64,000 nucleotides of DNA from Neoechinorhynchus agilis (Eukaryota; Acanthocephala), in contig CM121341.1 in the NCBI GenBank assembly GCA_051530055.1, forward strand, positions 10,912,001-10,976,000, read 5' to 3'. Below the pieces are notes generated by a model that was not told where the DNA came from, did not search any database, and was given only the letters and a program-made list of their open reading frames with translations. Positions 11,147 to 23,640 of this stretch are shown one piece after another (positions within the stretch are counted from its first letter, which is position 1; every line of letters begins with the position of its first letter). A program made the translations under genes and the position numbers.

Positions 11147-13990
11147 TTGAGGTCACCTTCAAGTTCTGTCCTTCATCCTCCGACAAATCACTTAGACACA
11201 ACGATCGGCCATAGTTCTCCAAACCTCGACCGGATTCTGAATGATTTCTCGGTGAATGTACTGAAGATGGTTGATCGGAGAATCGCAACTCCCATCCGCA
11301 ATTTGGAAACACGCATTGAGAAGCATTTGAGTCTCCTCAGCTCAACCATTAAACAGAGCTTTAATCGGATGAATCAAGTATCGATCGAAGGTACACCTTC
11401 AGTTGCCAAAGACCTCTTGATCAATCGTCCGAATCTGTTGAATTAACCGAAGTAGTCGACATGAACGATGACGATATCTTCGTGCGACAAATAATCGATG
11501 AGCAGGGAAAAATTTGCGCCAAGGGTATCTCGGACTTAATCAAAAGGAGGAGAGCTGTCTAATGACATGACTAAGGTTGGTGCAGTGGAACGCAGGCGGT
11601 CGATCTTGTTTGCCCGATATAGCCCCCGTAGCCCATAATGCCGAGATAATCTTCATTCAATAAGCCAAATGCGTCTATCGCTCGTTCGATTTGCCCGAAT
11701 CTATCGCTCAGCTCGGCTCGAATTTCTCCACATTCATTACTCCTCCATCTAAGCTGCTTTCCCAGGGCCTTTTGTCAATCTTCAGAACCAATCTTTTTCC
11801 GGTTTTTATCAGTAACTTCATTAGTTCGGATCTATCTTACGCCCTGTTCTCATTAGTACACGATGGTGTAAAAATATTAGTAGCAAATGTCTATGTTCGA
11901 CCTAGGCTAATCCACATTAGAGATAACATAGAAGTACTGAAAGGGCTATTGCTCTCGGGGGCTGATCTTTTATTCCGGGATTTTAATGACCCCTCTGGGA
12001 AGTGGATTCGAGCGGTCTCGCGTGCCACAGATAACCACGAGCTTATTTGCCCTCTTTTTCCAACTTTCTCTCATGCCAGCGATAGTTCATACTTAGATTT
12101 ATGCATTCCAAAGAAAGGCTTGCATCTGAGGCCAGTAGTTTCCTCACAAACCTCTTTTTTCAAGATTTGTGGGCATGATGCGATTCTATGGAACGTCTCT
12201 AAAAACACCCTACTGAGGAGGAAATTCAAATTAGATGCGCATAATATTCAATTCTTTAATTTGGCTACTATGATATTTCTAAAAGGCGGGCAATCATTAT
12301 CTCATTACGAAATAAACGATCACCTAGCGGAAGCAAGTTACGCGTTCTCCCTGTATGGCGGGCAACTTTTTATGGCGTAGGTAATCGATGATCGGGAGTC
12401 GATTAAGTTTTGGTTCTCTTTATACTGGCCCTGTAGAACTCGATTTCAAATAGCTTGCGACAGTAAGCGAATTAGCTATTTTATGCCTTATTTCTCTCCT
12501 TGGTAGCATTTCGTTGCACCAAAAAGATTTTGTCCGTGGAAAAGGGCCGCAGCGAGTTGGATTAAAACCTCGGGGTGGGACAATGTTATTAGCGCTCGTT
12601 GTATTGAACATTGCAATGGAGCAAGTATTGTCCCAGTCTTCAATAATTTTATTCAAATTAAGCCACGTCGTTTTGATTTACGCCGGAATGATTCTATCAT
12701 TTGGTGGGGTTCAAGAAATCTTACATCGAGCAATGGTTCTTCCCCTGTTTCAAAGCCACCAACGTTCTCAATCAAGTAAATATCACTTCCTTAGCTGAGC
12801 ACATGTTGGCAGCATCCCCTGATGAATGGTCTCAGATAAACATAGCGAAGAGAATATTTCTCTGCAAGAAAAAAGGTAGGGCTGTTTCTTCACCTAGTGA
12901 TGTGAGACCTATCTCCATTCAGAATTCGTTTGTTTCCATATACGAGCGAGTTTTGGCGAAAATTATAATGGATTTTTCTTTTAAACATCACCTTATTGAT
13001 GAGCGCTGTCATGGTTTCCTCCCGGGGAAATCTGTTCATACTGCAATTGCTCAAATAATAGATAACCTTTTTAGTCACCCCAAGTCAACAAACATTCTTA
13101 TCTCTTTCGATATTTCTAAAGCTTTGATAATATTGACATTGCTTTTATGGTGAATATTTTAAGATTTTTTTGTTTTCCTTTCAATATAATTGCTAGGGTG
13201 AACAACATCCAGAAATGTAAACGATTTTTCTTTGCAGATGACCCATCAAGGTCTATATTCTATCAATCCAAGAGGTTCCTCAAGGCTCACCTTTATCACC
13301 CATACTTTTTTGCTTGGCAACTCAGTTTTTGATTAAAAATTGCACGATTTGTCGTAGCGTCACTATGTACGCCGATGACCTTACCGTAGTTATCAAATAG
13401 TTAAATTATTTGAGAGCACGTGCGAAACTGGCTGCCGTGCTGAACTTTTTAAAATCCCACCTACCTCAAATGGGTCTCTCTTTGAATGAAAAGAAGACGA
13501 AATATTTAATCAAATCTAAATCTCGAGTGGGCAAGAAGCACATCCGTGATTATATCAAGGATTTTTTTGGGTTAGATTTCGACCCTGCTTATAAGAAGCT
13601 TGATATTTTAGGTTATACTTTCACTGATAACCTTTCGCCCGCCTCCGATATACACAAGATGGAAAAACTTTTATAGACAGCCAGAGTTAAGGTGAGACGT
13701 GCGGCTCATATTGGGCTTAGCGCCAAGATATGCAAAGTAATGTGGTGCTCTTGGGCTATTTCAGGCCTAGTTTTTTATTCCAGAGGAAGGGCTCCAGAAC
13801 AACGCCTAAAATTCCGCTGTGTATTCTTGAAAATCCTGTCGAGACTACCCTTTGAGTGGATTTCCTCAGCAGACTGGGCCAACAAATCCATGCAGTGGAT
13901 CGGATTATGACTTCCAAAAACGGATAGTAACTAGTATAGAATGTTGCTTCAGTTATTCAGCGACAGCGTTCGATCCATGGTTTGCCTTTG
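11147..13990 (+). mobile_element. LINE copy: end of ORF1, endonuclease, reverse transcriptase
   Basis: A LINE in order: an ORF1 C-terminal segment (11147-11443), then an endonuclease beginning near 11575 with QWNAGG-like sequence and reading through 11691-12377 (VLKGLLLSGADLLF, DFNDPSGKW, SSYLDLCIPKKG), then RT in several frames from 12701 to 13910. RT landmarks are FLCKKKGRAVSSPSDVRPIS, CHGFLPGKSVHTAIAQIIDN, NILISFDISKA (motif A), MYADDLTVVIK near 13364 and YSRGRAPEQ at the C terminus. The 3' end is near 13996 (AATAAA then a T-run). Frame changes are numerous, so it is an old copy. The EN is related to the one at 8.9-9.5 kb (PTFTDDRSHSFLDF against PTFSHASDSSYLDL). Confidence 0.8.
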
Positions 13991-14019
13991 CCGAATAAAT
14001 TTTTTTTGTTGTTCGTTTT

Positions 14020-16900
14020 AAAATAAAGTGTGCGGAACGTGTCATTTGGCGACGAGGGTGGGACGCAAAAGATACTGAGCAACATCGAAGAGGTGCTTAT
14101 CAATCAGCAGCAGTTAATGAAATTGCTGCTAGAAGATAGACGAGAACGAAATACAGGAAGTAGGATGAAGATTTCCGGTTTCCGCAGTTTCCTTCTCGCG
14201 AAGGAAGAGTGGACGGGATACGAAACTCAATTGGACAAACATTTTGAGTACTGCGGAGTGAGAGATGATGACGTCAAACAGTCCTGCCTGCTGGCGTGGA
14301 TGGATCCGGAGGTATTCGTAGCCCTGAGGAAGAACCTGGGAGTTAAGAAACCCGCTGATTGCGAATTTACAGAGATAACGAAAGCTCTTCGCGACATCTA
14401 CAAGTCGGAGATTGTCGAGATCGCAGCGCGTTACCGATTCTTCAACTGTCCAATGCAGAACCGGACGTACCGGGAGTGGGTTGCTGATTTATGGGGAGCT
14501 ACGGAAGGTTGTATGCTTTTCAAGAAAGAAGTAACGGACGAGCAGTCGGCGACCGAAGTTTATATCCGCGACGCAATCATCATTAACTCGCCACATGAAG
14601 AAGTGAGAAAAGCTGCGTTCAACAAGAAAGATCTCACTCTGAAAATTTGTTGGAGATCACCGACACTTTCGAGAGCACGAAGGAAGCGATGAAGATTATT
14701 ACATTAGGGAACAGCGCGCCGTTTTCGGACTCAGAGGTCAAAGCAGTAAGTACCTGGCCAAGGAAGCAGATACAGTCTAAAGGTCGAAGAAGTACTGAGT
14801 CCCCGAAGCGTTGGAAGATGAAATGTTTCAGATGCAACAAAATGGTACATTTGGCACGATGCTGCAAAGAGTCGAAAGATGTGAATCAAATAGTACTAAA
14901 TTCGGATGATGATAGTGTTACAATGCTTCCATGTATTCGGAGATCGAGAGGAAAGCAGACAGCAGAGATGTCAACTATTATCAATGGGCTGGCGATCACG
15001 ATGGAGTTCGACACCGGGCGGCGGGATCAATCATCACCAGAGCAATTTGGAGGAGGCTGGGTGAGCCCCCTCTGAAGGAAGCGCCAGTGATCAGAGCGTT
15101 TGGGGGAACGAGGATCGAGACGCTTGGCTTTTGCGTCGTGCAAGTGAGAGTGGGCCGTAAATTGGAGAATTTGGAAGTGATTGTGATAACCGGAATAGAA
15201 CGTCCAATTTTCGGGCTACCATGGATGTTAGCATTAGGTTTGAAAATACCGGAAGCTCGAATCGTTCCAGTCAACCAGATTCAAGAAAACGAAGTCAAGG
15301 CACGTTCGATAGGTTCCAGAATCCAAGAGCCGTTCCCGACACCGTTCGATGGCCACACAGCAGCTGTGAAGGGGTTCGTGGCCAGTTTTGCTTCATTATC
15401 TAATATTCAGGACAGTATTCATAAGACAAGGAGGGTGCCGTTCGCATTACATCAAGCTCTAGAGGAAGAATTAGAGAGATTATTTAAGGACGATATTTTG
15501 GTTCCGGTCGGTGCGGTTAAAGATGATCTGACATGGGCCACGCCAATTGTAATCGTGAGAAAAGGCAATGGGAGGATCAGAATATGTGGCGACTTCAGAA
15601 TTACCTTAAACAAATATCTAAGACTGGACCCGCTGCAAATACCTACATTTGAGGCGGTGACTCAAAAGTTAGCTAGCTCCAGCTGGTATAGCTCAATTGA
15701 TTTAAGGGATGCCTACCTTCACATTCCGGTAGATGAGCAAACCAGCAGGATGCTCACGATTTGTACTCCGTTCGGGTATTTTAGTTCCGCCGCACCGGGA
15801 ATCTTTCAGAGATATATTAACAAGGTTCTCAAAGGAATCCCAATACAGCAGCATATCTAGATGATATTATCATTGCTACAAAAACACTAGACGAACACGA
15901 GACATGTTTGAAGCAAGTGCTTGGATGTTTGGAAGATGAAGGTATTTGGGTTCAAGGAGGAAAGTGCGTTTTTGCGGTTAAGGAAATTCGTTATTTGGGC
16001 CATGTCATCTCCGAAAACAGGATAGCACACATTCACGATATGACGAAAGCGTTGACAGAAGCTTCGCCGCCTAAAAAACGCGAAGGAGCTGAGGAGGTTT
16101 CTTGGCATGGCTAACTTCCATGCTCGTTTTTACCTGAATTTCCAAGAGCTCTGCTCTCCATTATACGAACTCACAGGCGCGAATTCTAAATGGGAATGGA
16201 GCGTGCGTCAGGAAAAGGCTTTCAGCGAGCTAAAACAGCGGTTACGAAATAACATAGGACTGATCCCATTCGATCCGAGGAATTTGTGATGCCAGCGGAG
16301 TAGGACTTGGGGCGGTCTTGATGTACCGAACAGAATCCCAAGGCTTAGTGCCGATATCGTTCGCCTCTCGGGTTTTGTCCAAGGCAGAAAAGAACTATTC
16401 GCAAATTGAGAAAGAGGCGCTGGCGTTGATTTATGGCGTAAGGAAGTTTCATGATTATCTCTATGGAAGGCCGTTCACGGCCTAAGAACGTACCTGCACC
16501 AATTTTGATGGTCATGTCACCACTCGGAAGCGTTAATAACATGCGAGGTGGATTTGCGGTGAAGGTGGAGCACAGGACGTGTCGTTATCCAATCTATAAA
16601 TAGCAGTGCACCTTCAATCCACTCGGTTTTAGACATGTCGATGGAAGAGCAAAAACAGAATGCATGGACGAATTAATGGAAAGAATTCAGAGTTGGGGAT
16701 TAATACCAAGAATCCTTCGATCGTATACAAGTAAATCCTAAGACGATGATCGCTCGCTATCGGTCGATGGCGACAGAGGCCATAAAGTCAAAAAAGTCAT
16801 CAGGCGCTGTATTTTGAAATTGACGAAAGTTGGTAAAATTGTAAGCCTAAAGTCTTGTAGCGACGTGAGCGTTAAGAAGGACGCCTATAACTCTAGATGC
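14020..16900 (+). mobile_element. Ty3/gypsy-type LTR retrotransposon, broken fossil
   Basis: A Ty3/gypsy element with parts in the usual order: leader with a primer-site-like TGGCGACGAGGG (14046), gag (14030-14690), a CCHC knuckle (CFRCNKMVHLARC, about 14822), a protease region, reverse transcriptase (about 15420-15870 and beyond; CGDFRITLNKYL, YSSIDLRDAYLHIPVDE) and RNase H remnants to about 16540. An LTR-type block lies at 16869-16940. No integrase was recognised. The element is broken in several places. A near-identical pol segment (821 bp, at least two differences) lies at 19495-20315, implying recent activity or segmental copying. Confidence 0.85.
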
Positions 16901-17385
16901 GGTTGTGCTTCCTGCCACCTCAACTAAATTTTTTAGAATGTGGCAATTGTACACCTGATGCATCAGCGTCTTGCCCTTTGCTCTGTTACGCGAACACTTT
17001 CTCGCTTGCTCCGCAGATGCATCTTCTGGGAAACGGGCTAATCCGCAGGAGTGACTTTGCGCCATCCACATGCTCGTTGCTGCCTTCTGGAGGAATGCAA
17101 TCTTCTTGTTGTCATTGACGCACCTCAGGTTTACTAGCCTCGGCCACTCTGCAACCATGCAGTGGACCAGCACACTCAGTTCTACCATCTTATGGTGCTG
17201 ATTGTAGGAACTGAAGTCGTATGAAACTGCCCATCCATGGGACCCTTTCCAGTGTTTTCCCGTGCAAGCCAACACGTCTTCTAGCTGTGATTTTCACAAC
17301 CAAATGTTAGTTAGAGAATTTTATATACTTCTTTAGCACTACGTCCGACCCTGTTAAAACAATCTGCGATTGCAATGATAGTTTT

Positions 17386-17870
17386 GGGCTTATTTGACCG
17401 GAAACACGTATGTGCCACATTTAGATTCATTAAAGGTTCAACCAATTGGCAAAGCTCTTTATTAGCTGCAAATACGTTTTATTGATTAAGAAGAACGATC
17501 CATACACTTGCCAGCATCCACCTTTGCTCAAGTTGTCTGGATGTCGGATGTTGAGGCAGGGAGGTGGGATTTGCCTTTGGAGTTTTACAGGAGAATGGCC
17601 GATTGGGAGTTTTTCCTTGTTCTCCGGTTGTTAAGGAAAGGTTGGGTTTGGGGGAGGAAGGATTTTTGGTGGAGAGTGGTAGGAGCGAGAGCACATCTTT
17701 CCAGGAGCACACTGGAGAAATCAATGTCCTTATTATTCATGAATTTTGTGCCCAGTTGCTTTGTCAAATAATGCCGATTATCTTGATTTGATGTTATCAA
17801 TTGTAGGATATAAGGAGTGGCGACCTTAGCGGAACGAACGATTTCGTATGCAAGATTGAAAAATACCTAC
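17386..17870 (-). repeat. Dispersed repeat, copy 2 (inverse of 4258-4440)
   Basis: Minus strand of this segment matches 4258-4440 at both ends. Shared strings include GCATACGAAATCGTTCG, the block around 17693-17776 and TTTAATGAATCTAAATG. About 230 bp in the middle is not in copy 1. Function and family unknown. Confidence 0.55.
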
Positions 17871-17879
17871 CTATAGGGT

Positions 17880-19218
17880 AATCATCGAATCTGAGAAAGT
17901 TAACGTCGTAACTAAGTTTACCTTTTGAGCCTATAAATTGTTCAGACAGTAAGACAAAGAAGTTTTATAATATGTCTTACTATTTCGAAGTGCAGGTTGT
18001 GTCTAATCAGTGGAACTCTCTATAAAATATTTGAGGAATTTCGCGGTCTTAAAAATGAAAATAACAAACATTGCCAATGAGTAATATGAGCGTTGTTATA
18101 AAATCAAAGCTTGCGATTGCAAGTTAAAATAGGCACCGGCTGTTTGCTGGACCAAAAATACACCGTATTCGCTAACACCCGTTAGGGAATTAACTCACAT
18201 TTGTTAATATTTCAAGCTGTGGGTTTAGTATAGTTTCGGCAAACTACTTACGGCCTTCATATACAAAAACTACGAAATCGCGTTCTAATATCGAATTATT
18301 ATTTATTATTCATATGGCGCTTTCAAACACACACAAATCAGTTCTCCAATTTTTAAGTTTATGAGATCCAGCATCTCCCGGGCCTAGGACAACTGTGAGT
18401 TGAAGGACGATCTCTTAAATCCCTCACAGTAGCCTCGAGTACCCTTTTTATTGTCTATTAATAAGTATCCTTTTCCTATCCTGAGCCTGTAAAAGAGGGA
18501 TGAGCGTAAAGAAATCACTTACCTCTTTCCGGTTTAATAGATTAGTGGAATTAATGGGTTAAAAACTAGAAGAGTTATTGTAAAAGATTGTAAGAATTGA
18601 AGAGTTGTACTTAAAATATTTACAGATAGAATTAAGATTAGAGAAAACCAGATTTTAGACAAGAAAAGTCTTGTTAAAAAGGAAAAAAGGGTTCCGTATC
18701 TATATTATTTCTAAAAAGAATACTACTAAGCTTATTTAGCAAAATACGAAAAAAAGGAAAGCCTATTTTCAGGGGGCCGGCCTCATGCGAAAAAACAAAT
18801 GGAACCCCCTAAAAAGATTTTTAAAACTTTGGAGATAAAAGGAGAAGTGGCGGAGAGCCTTTTTGCTCTTTTGATGAAGATAACTGTTTTTAATCTGGAA
18901 AACAAAAATAGCTTCAACAAGCTTAGTTTGAAGTATTTTCTGCTTTCCGATCAATCGTACACATTCGAAATAAAAATTAAAAGAAGATTGATTTTTTCAA
19001 TAATTCTATATTTTCAAAAAAAACATTGATGATACTCTGGCGAAAATAAAACGTAAAGTAAATAAATGAATATGTCGACGTTATACGATTGACGCTAAAA
19101 AATGAAACCGTGTTTCTTCCGTGTTTACACGGTTTTCATTCTCAACGTCGAATTGAATGCGCGTTCCGTTTCACCATTTTTACGCGGCGGCGTTGATGTG
19201 CTCTTCCAAGTGACTTAA
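17880..19218. other. Gap with no recognisable gene
   Basis: A/T-rich. A short hairpin occurs near 19110-19137 (AAACCGTGT/ACACGGTTT). An open frame of about 76 codons at 18799 has no family features. No promoter or RNA gene recognised. Confidence 0.5.
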
Positions 19219-20315
19219 AATGAGCTCGAGCATTTCGACTGCTTAAAGTGGGTAGTTATAAATGTTCAATTAAAAATGTAATCAATTCTACAATTTTTTT
19301 CATGGAACTACGGTAATTTTTCTAAATGAGGAAATCATCTAATCTCCTCGCTGTTTTTTCTGCCTTCTAAATTCGAAACATTTCAACCGTTCCGAGCCTT
19401 TTCGTGCGCTGCGATTTGTTGAGTTCGCTTTGGATTTAAACGCTTGGTTTCTCTTTTGGTTGTCTTCGGGTCAAGTATTCTGCTGTGTTCCATTGACGCT
19501 TGGCTTTTGCGTCGTGCAAGTGAGAGTGGGCCGTAAATTGGAGAATTTGGAAGTGATTGTGATAACCGGAATAGAACGTCCAATTTTCGGGCTACCATGG
19601 ATGTTAGCATTAGGTTTGAAAATACCGGAAGCTCGAATCGTTCCAGTCAACCAGATTCAAGAAAACGAAGTCAAGGCACGTTCGATAGGTTCCAGAATCC
19701 AAGAGCCGTTCCCGACACCGTTCGATGGCCACACAGCAGCTGTGAAGGGGTTCGTGGCCAGTTTTGCTTCATTATCTAATATTCAGGACAGTATTCATAA
19801 GACAAGGAGGGTGCCGTTCGCATTACATCAAGCTCTAGAGGAAGAATTAGAGAGATTATTTAAGGACGATATTTTGGTTCCGGTCGATGCGGTTAAAGAT
19901 GATCTGACATGGGCCACGCCAATTGTAATCGTGAGAAAAGGCAATGGGAGGATCAGAATATGTGGCGACTTCAGAATTACCTTAAACAAATATCTAAGAC
20001 TGGACCCGCTGCAAATACCTACATTTGAGGAGGTGACTCAAAAGTTAGCTAGCTCCAGCTGGTATAGCTCAATTGATTTAAGGGATGCCTACCTTCACAT
20101 TCCGGTAGATGAGCAAACCAGCAGGATGCTCACGATTTGTACTCCGTTCGGGTATTTTAGTTCCGCCGCACCGGGAATCTTTCAGAGATATATTAACAAG
20201 GTTCTCAAAGGAATCCCAATACAGCAGCATATCTAGATGATATTATCATTGCTACAAAAACACTAGACGAACACGAGACATGTTTGAAGCAAGTGCTTGG
20301 ATGTTTGGAAGATGA
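19219..20315 (+). mobile_element. Rearranged Ty3/gypsy fossil: LTR-type block joined to pol
   Basis: Bases 19222-19494 match the block at 1-226 (and 471-602), and bases 19495-20315 match 15119-15939 of the gypsy fossil with equal length and at least two substitutions. Gag and the protease start are absent between them, so this is a rearranged partial copy rather than an independent full element. Its right edge abuts an RTE-type LINE. The very low divergence says the copying event is recent. Confidence 0.8.
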
Positions 20316-21625
20316 GTAGTGGCTGCATACGTCCCTGCAGCGAGGAGGAGAAAGATGAATTTTGGTTGGATCTATCTGAATTGACAAGGACTATGGGGGA
20401 ACGATATGTGATAATCGGCAATTTCAACGGACACGTTGGACCGAGATAGGGATACGAGCGAATCCATGGTGGACACAGTGTAGGATAAAGAAACGCCGAG
20501 GGTGTAAAACTGTTGGATTATACAAGAGCGTTGGATTTACGTATTTCGAGTACTTACTTTCAAAAGGATCTAAGACACGAACACACATACTCGAGCGGTG
20601 GAAGGTCAAATCGATTTTATTTTGTATCTGATAGCTAAGTGGGGCGAAGTCTGGAATGTCAAGACCATATTAGGCGAAAAGTGTGTGATGCAACATAGAG
20701 TATTCGTGGCCGACCCCAGGATTGGGTTAAAGGGCAAGCGGCAGACACCGAGCATCTCACGAAAAATCAAGTGGTGGAAGCTAATAGATCCTCTTTTCAA
20801 AGAAAAGATGAGGGCTGTGCTCACCCAGGAACTAAGCGAGAACGTGGTCGAAGTAGAAACCTGGTTGGATGAGACGGCAGAAGTTATCCTATGGGAAGCC
20901 AAAATCATCTTGGGAATGACGTCGGGGAAACTTCCACCTCCGAACAAAGGTGCATGGTGGTGGAATCGAACGGTCAAGGACGCCATCAGTCAAAAAAGAG
21001 CAGCGAGGAAAATTTTAGATTTCAATTCTTCAACCCATAATAAAGATGCGTACAAAAACGCACCAGCTGGAGAGAGATAATGGGAGGGATATTATCTTCA
21101 AGTTGGCCAAAATCTGGGACAAAAGGTCAAGGAACGTCGTACGGCACAAAATGATCGACGACAGTGAGGGTAGGATGCTTGATCAAAACAACGATATTTA
21201 TCAATATGGCTAGACCGTATTCATACGATGACGTCGCATCGCATGTCAGAAAGATGAAGATTTAAAGAGTACCGGTCAATATAACATCCCCATTGAGTTA
21301 TGGAAATGTTTGGACGCTTTCGGAGTCAAACTGCTTACTGGTCTCTTTCGAAAGATAGATGCAGAGTAAAGGATTCCATCGGCATGGCAAAGAAGCATAC
21401 TTGTGCCGATTTTTAAGGGTAAAGGAAATATCAGGCAGTGTAGCAATTACCGTGGCATCAAGCTGATGTCCCACACATTGAAATTGTGGGAGCGAATGGT
21501 TCACAATAGGGTTAGGGAGTAGATACAAATCAGCGAAGACCAGCGAGGCTTTATGCCAGGTAGAAGCACAATTGACGCGATCTTCGTGCTAAGACAGAAT
21601 TTGACGGTGGTGCGCTCACGGATAC
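20316..21625 (+). mobile_element. RTE-type LINE fragment (endonuclease and RT start)
   Basis: The sequence encodes, in broken frames, an APE endonuclease end (SEEEKDEFWLDL, YVIIGNFNGHVG, RNAEGVKLLDYTRALDL), then the linker (SRKIKWWKLIDPLFKEKM, GAWWWNRTVKDAISQKRAAR) and the RT start (IPIELWKCLDAFG, ILVPIFKGKGNIRQCSNYRG, LWERMVHNRV, QRGFMPGRSTIDAIFVLRQ). The 'NGHVG', 'IKWWKL' and 'GFMPGRSTIDAIF' strings are characteristic of RTE-clade LINEs. It is truncated on both sides and passes into a PLE near 21630. Confidence 0.85.
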
Positions 21626-21629
21626 GTTT

Positions 21630-23290
21630 TAAGGTGAAGTCAGGTCTACGTCCGCGCAAGCCCCATTCTTATATCTATTGCCAAAAATACACAAATCAAC
21701 GCTACAATTCCGACCCATTATCGCGAGCTATTCAACCTTCGGTAACAAATTCGCAAGGGGAATAAACACAATACTTAGAAGTGTAATGTCTACAGCCAAT
21801 TCACATGCCCAAGATGGCTCGGCCTTTGCGAAGGAAATTCTGCAACAAAATTTTTGCAATACAAGTCTATTAACTGCGGATGTGATGTTCTTGTTCACAA
21901 ATATTCCCCTTGCTAAAGCGCGGGATATGACTGCAATGATCTTGGCCGAGCGTTGCACGGAAACAAAATTGGATATAAAGGCATTGTCCGGCGTCCTGAA
22001 TTGGTGCACCACGAAGACCTCTTTCCGGTTCAATGACCCCTTTTACGATCAGAAAGACGGCGTGGCAATGGGTTCTCCTTTAGCCCCAGTTATAGCCGAT
22101 ATATACATGCAAAACTGGTAACGCGAATTCCTCAGCAAACACCCGACGATCAAAAGATGGCGTCGTTATGTGGACGACGTATTCATCATTACTGAGCAAG
22201 GAGTCGACGCGGGTGTATTAGAAACTTTGATGAACGCAGAGGATGAGCGGATTCAATGGACTATCACTAAGGAACGTACTGACGGTACGATATCCTTCCT
22301 CGATGCCCTTGTGAATCGACATCACGATAAAACGGTGACTTCGAGTCTTTATCGAAAACCCAAGGTACCATGGGGACGATCGGAATGGACAAGTCATCTA
22401 CCTATTCAGGACCAGATAAAAGTGGCACGTTCATATTTCCGTAGAGCCCTGAACATTTGTTCGTCCAACTCCATGTGGTCCAATGAAAGGAATAACATCA
22501 TCAAGATCCTGCGGTTAAGGGGATATCCTAAGTGGGCTATTGATATGGCCAGAAAACGTATCAGGCGACGACCCGATCAACACAATAACGATCAGCCAAC
22601 GAATCTACCACCTACAAAATATATCGCACATTCTTTCATCAGTGAAGAGGCCACTAACAAACTACGGACCTTACAAAGAATACAGAATGTGAGGACTATT
22701 GTCAAAAAAGGGACTACATTGGCTGGTTTTTGCAAAAATAAGACCGCGACAACACCTACATGCGGAGTCTACAAAATAGGCTGCTCGGAATGCGATAAAA
22801 AGTATGTTGGACAGACGAAGCAAGGTCTGTGCAAACGCATCCAACAGCTTAAATACGCGTGTATACGTTTCGATCAATCTTTGGCAATATTTAACCATGA
22901 GCAGACATCTCAACATCGAGTTGACTTTGACGGTGCTGCTATGATTATGGCCGAAGCGAACTGGAAGCGGAGACTCGTGTATGAGGCCATACACATTGCA
23001 GCGAACTGGACAATGGAGGGACACAAGGAGAACTTTAGTCTCGCACTCCCAATCAACGATTTAAAGCTCAAAGAAAGCCGAACGTTGAGTAGGGGGTTCG
23101 AGCGGACATTAACTCCCCGAACCACGGCTAACCCGCACTCCTGAGCCTAAGGTAACCCGTATAAACCAATTTGTAGATGTCTGACGAGGTGGATCTTGTC
23201 CACGAAATATTAAGCAATAAAAATGTCTCGGTGTTTGATCCGCACAACAAGAATATTCTTTTCTTGACCGGCCAACAAGTTCAATAAATA
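21630..23290 (+). mobile_element. Penelope-like element: RT plus GIY-YIG endonuclease
   Basis: Two open frames carry the PLE RT and endonuclease. The first (21678-22118) has PKIHKSTLQFRPIIASYS, LLTADVMFLFTNIPL and DGVAMGSPLAPVIADIYMQN. The second (22170-23141) continues with VDDVFII, the 'GTISFLDALVNR' region, RSYFRRALNICSS and RGYP, and ends in a GIY-YIG domain: GVYKIGCSECDKKYVGQTKQ, LCKRIQQLKYACIRF, AIFNHEQTSQHRVDF and VYEAIHI. The two frames are separated by one stop between MQNW and the RT's VDDV motif. The PLE N-terminal domain is missing, so the copy is 5'-truncated at a junction with RTE sequence. The 3' tail has a hammerhead-like module (23176-23216) and an AATAAA. Confidence 0.85.
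23176..23216 (+). ncRNA. Hammerhead-ribozyme-like module (copy B)
   Basis: CUGACGA at 23181-23187, one extra G, helix II GUGGA/UCCAC (189-193 with 199-203, 5 bp perfect), then GAAAUAUU (204-211). The AU-AU after GAA can form a two-base-pair helix III. Flanking arms for helix I pair poorly here. It sits directly in the 3' tail of the PLE. Confidence 0.5.
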
Positions 23291-23640
23291 AACAATTTGG
23301 ATTTTCTGAATTCTGTACACATGATCAATTGTTCGAAAGTTTTGTCAATTATGATTTTTTTAAAAGTGTAACAATCAAGAAGAAATAATTCGTAGAATCA
23401 AAAGAAATATCGGCGTGAAAATGCATTTGGTATTATTGATTTCGCGTCAAAACGTAATTCTTGCGATAATTTCAACGAATAATGTCGCCACCGCATGAGT
23501 CTTCGGGTTTTATCATTTTATTTAATGTTCCATATCGAAGCTTGCCTATGTATTTACTTATCTTAAAGCGAATAAAAAACGGAAAATGACGCTTAAAACA
23601 GAATCATATTTAAGAAAATGTCTATAGGGCTCAGCGGAAA

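Noticed and set aside
16847-17275. 142-residue minus-strand frame beside the gypsy fossil
   Set aside because: No recognised motif, and its end overlaps an LTR-type repeat block; treated as chance.
20606-20986. 126-residue minus-strand frame
   Set aside because: It is the shadow of the RTE LINE coding strand, whose plus-strand peptide matches the family.
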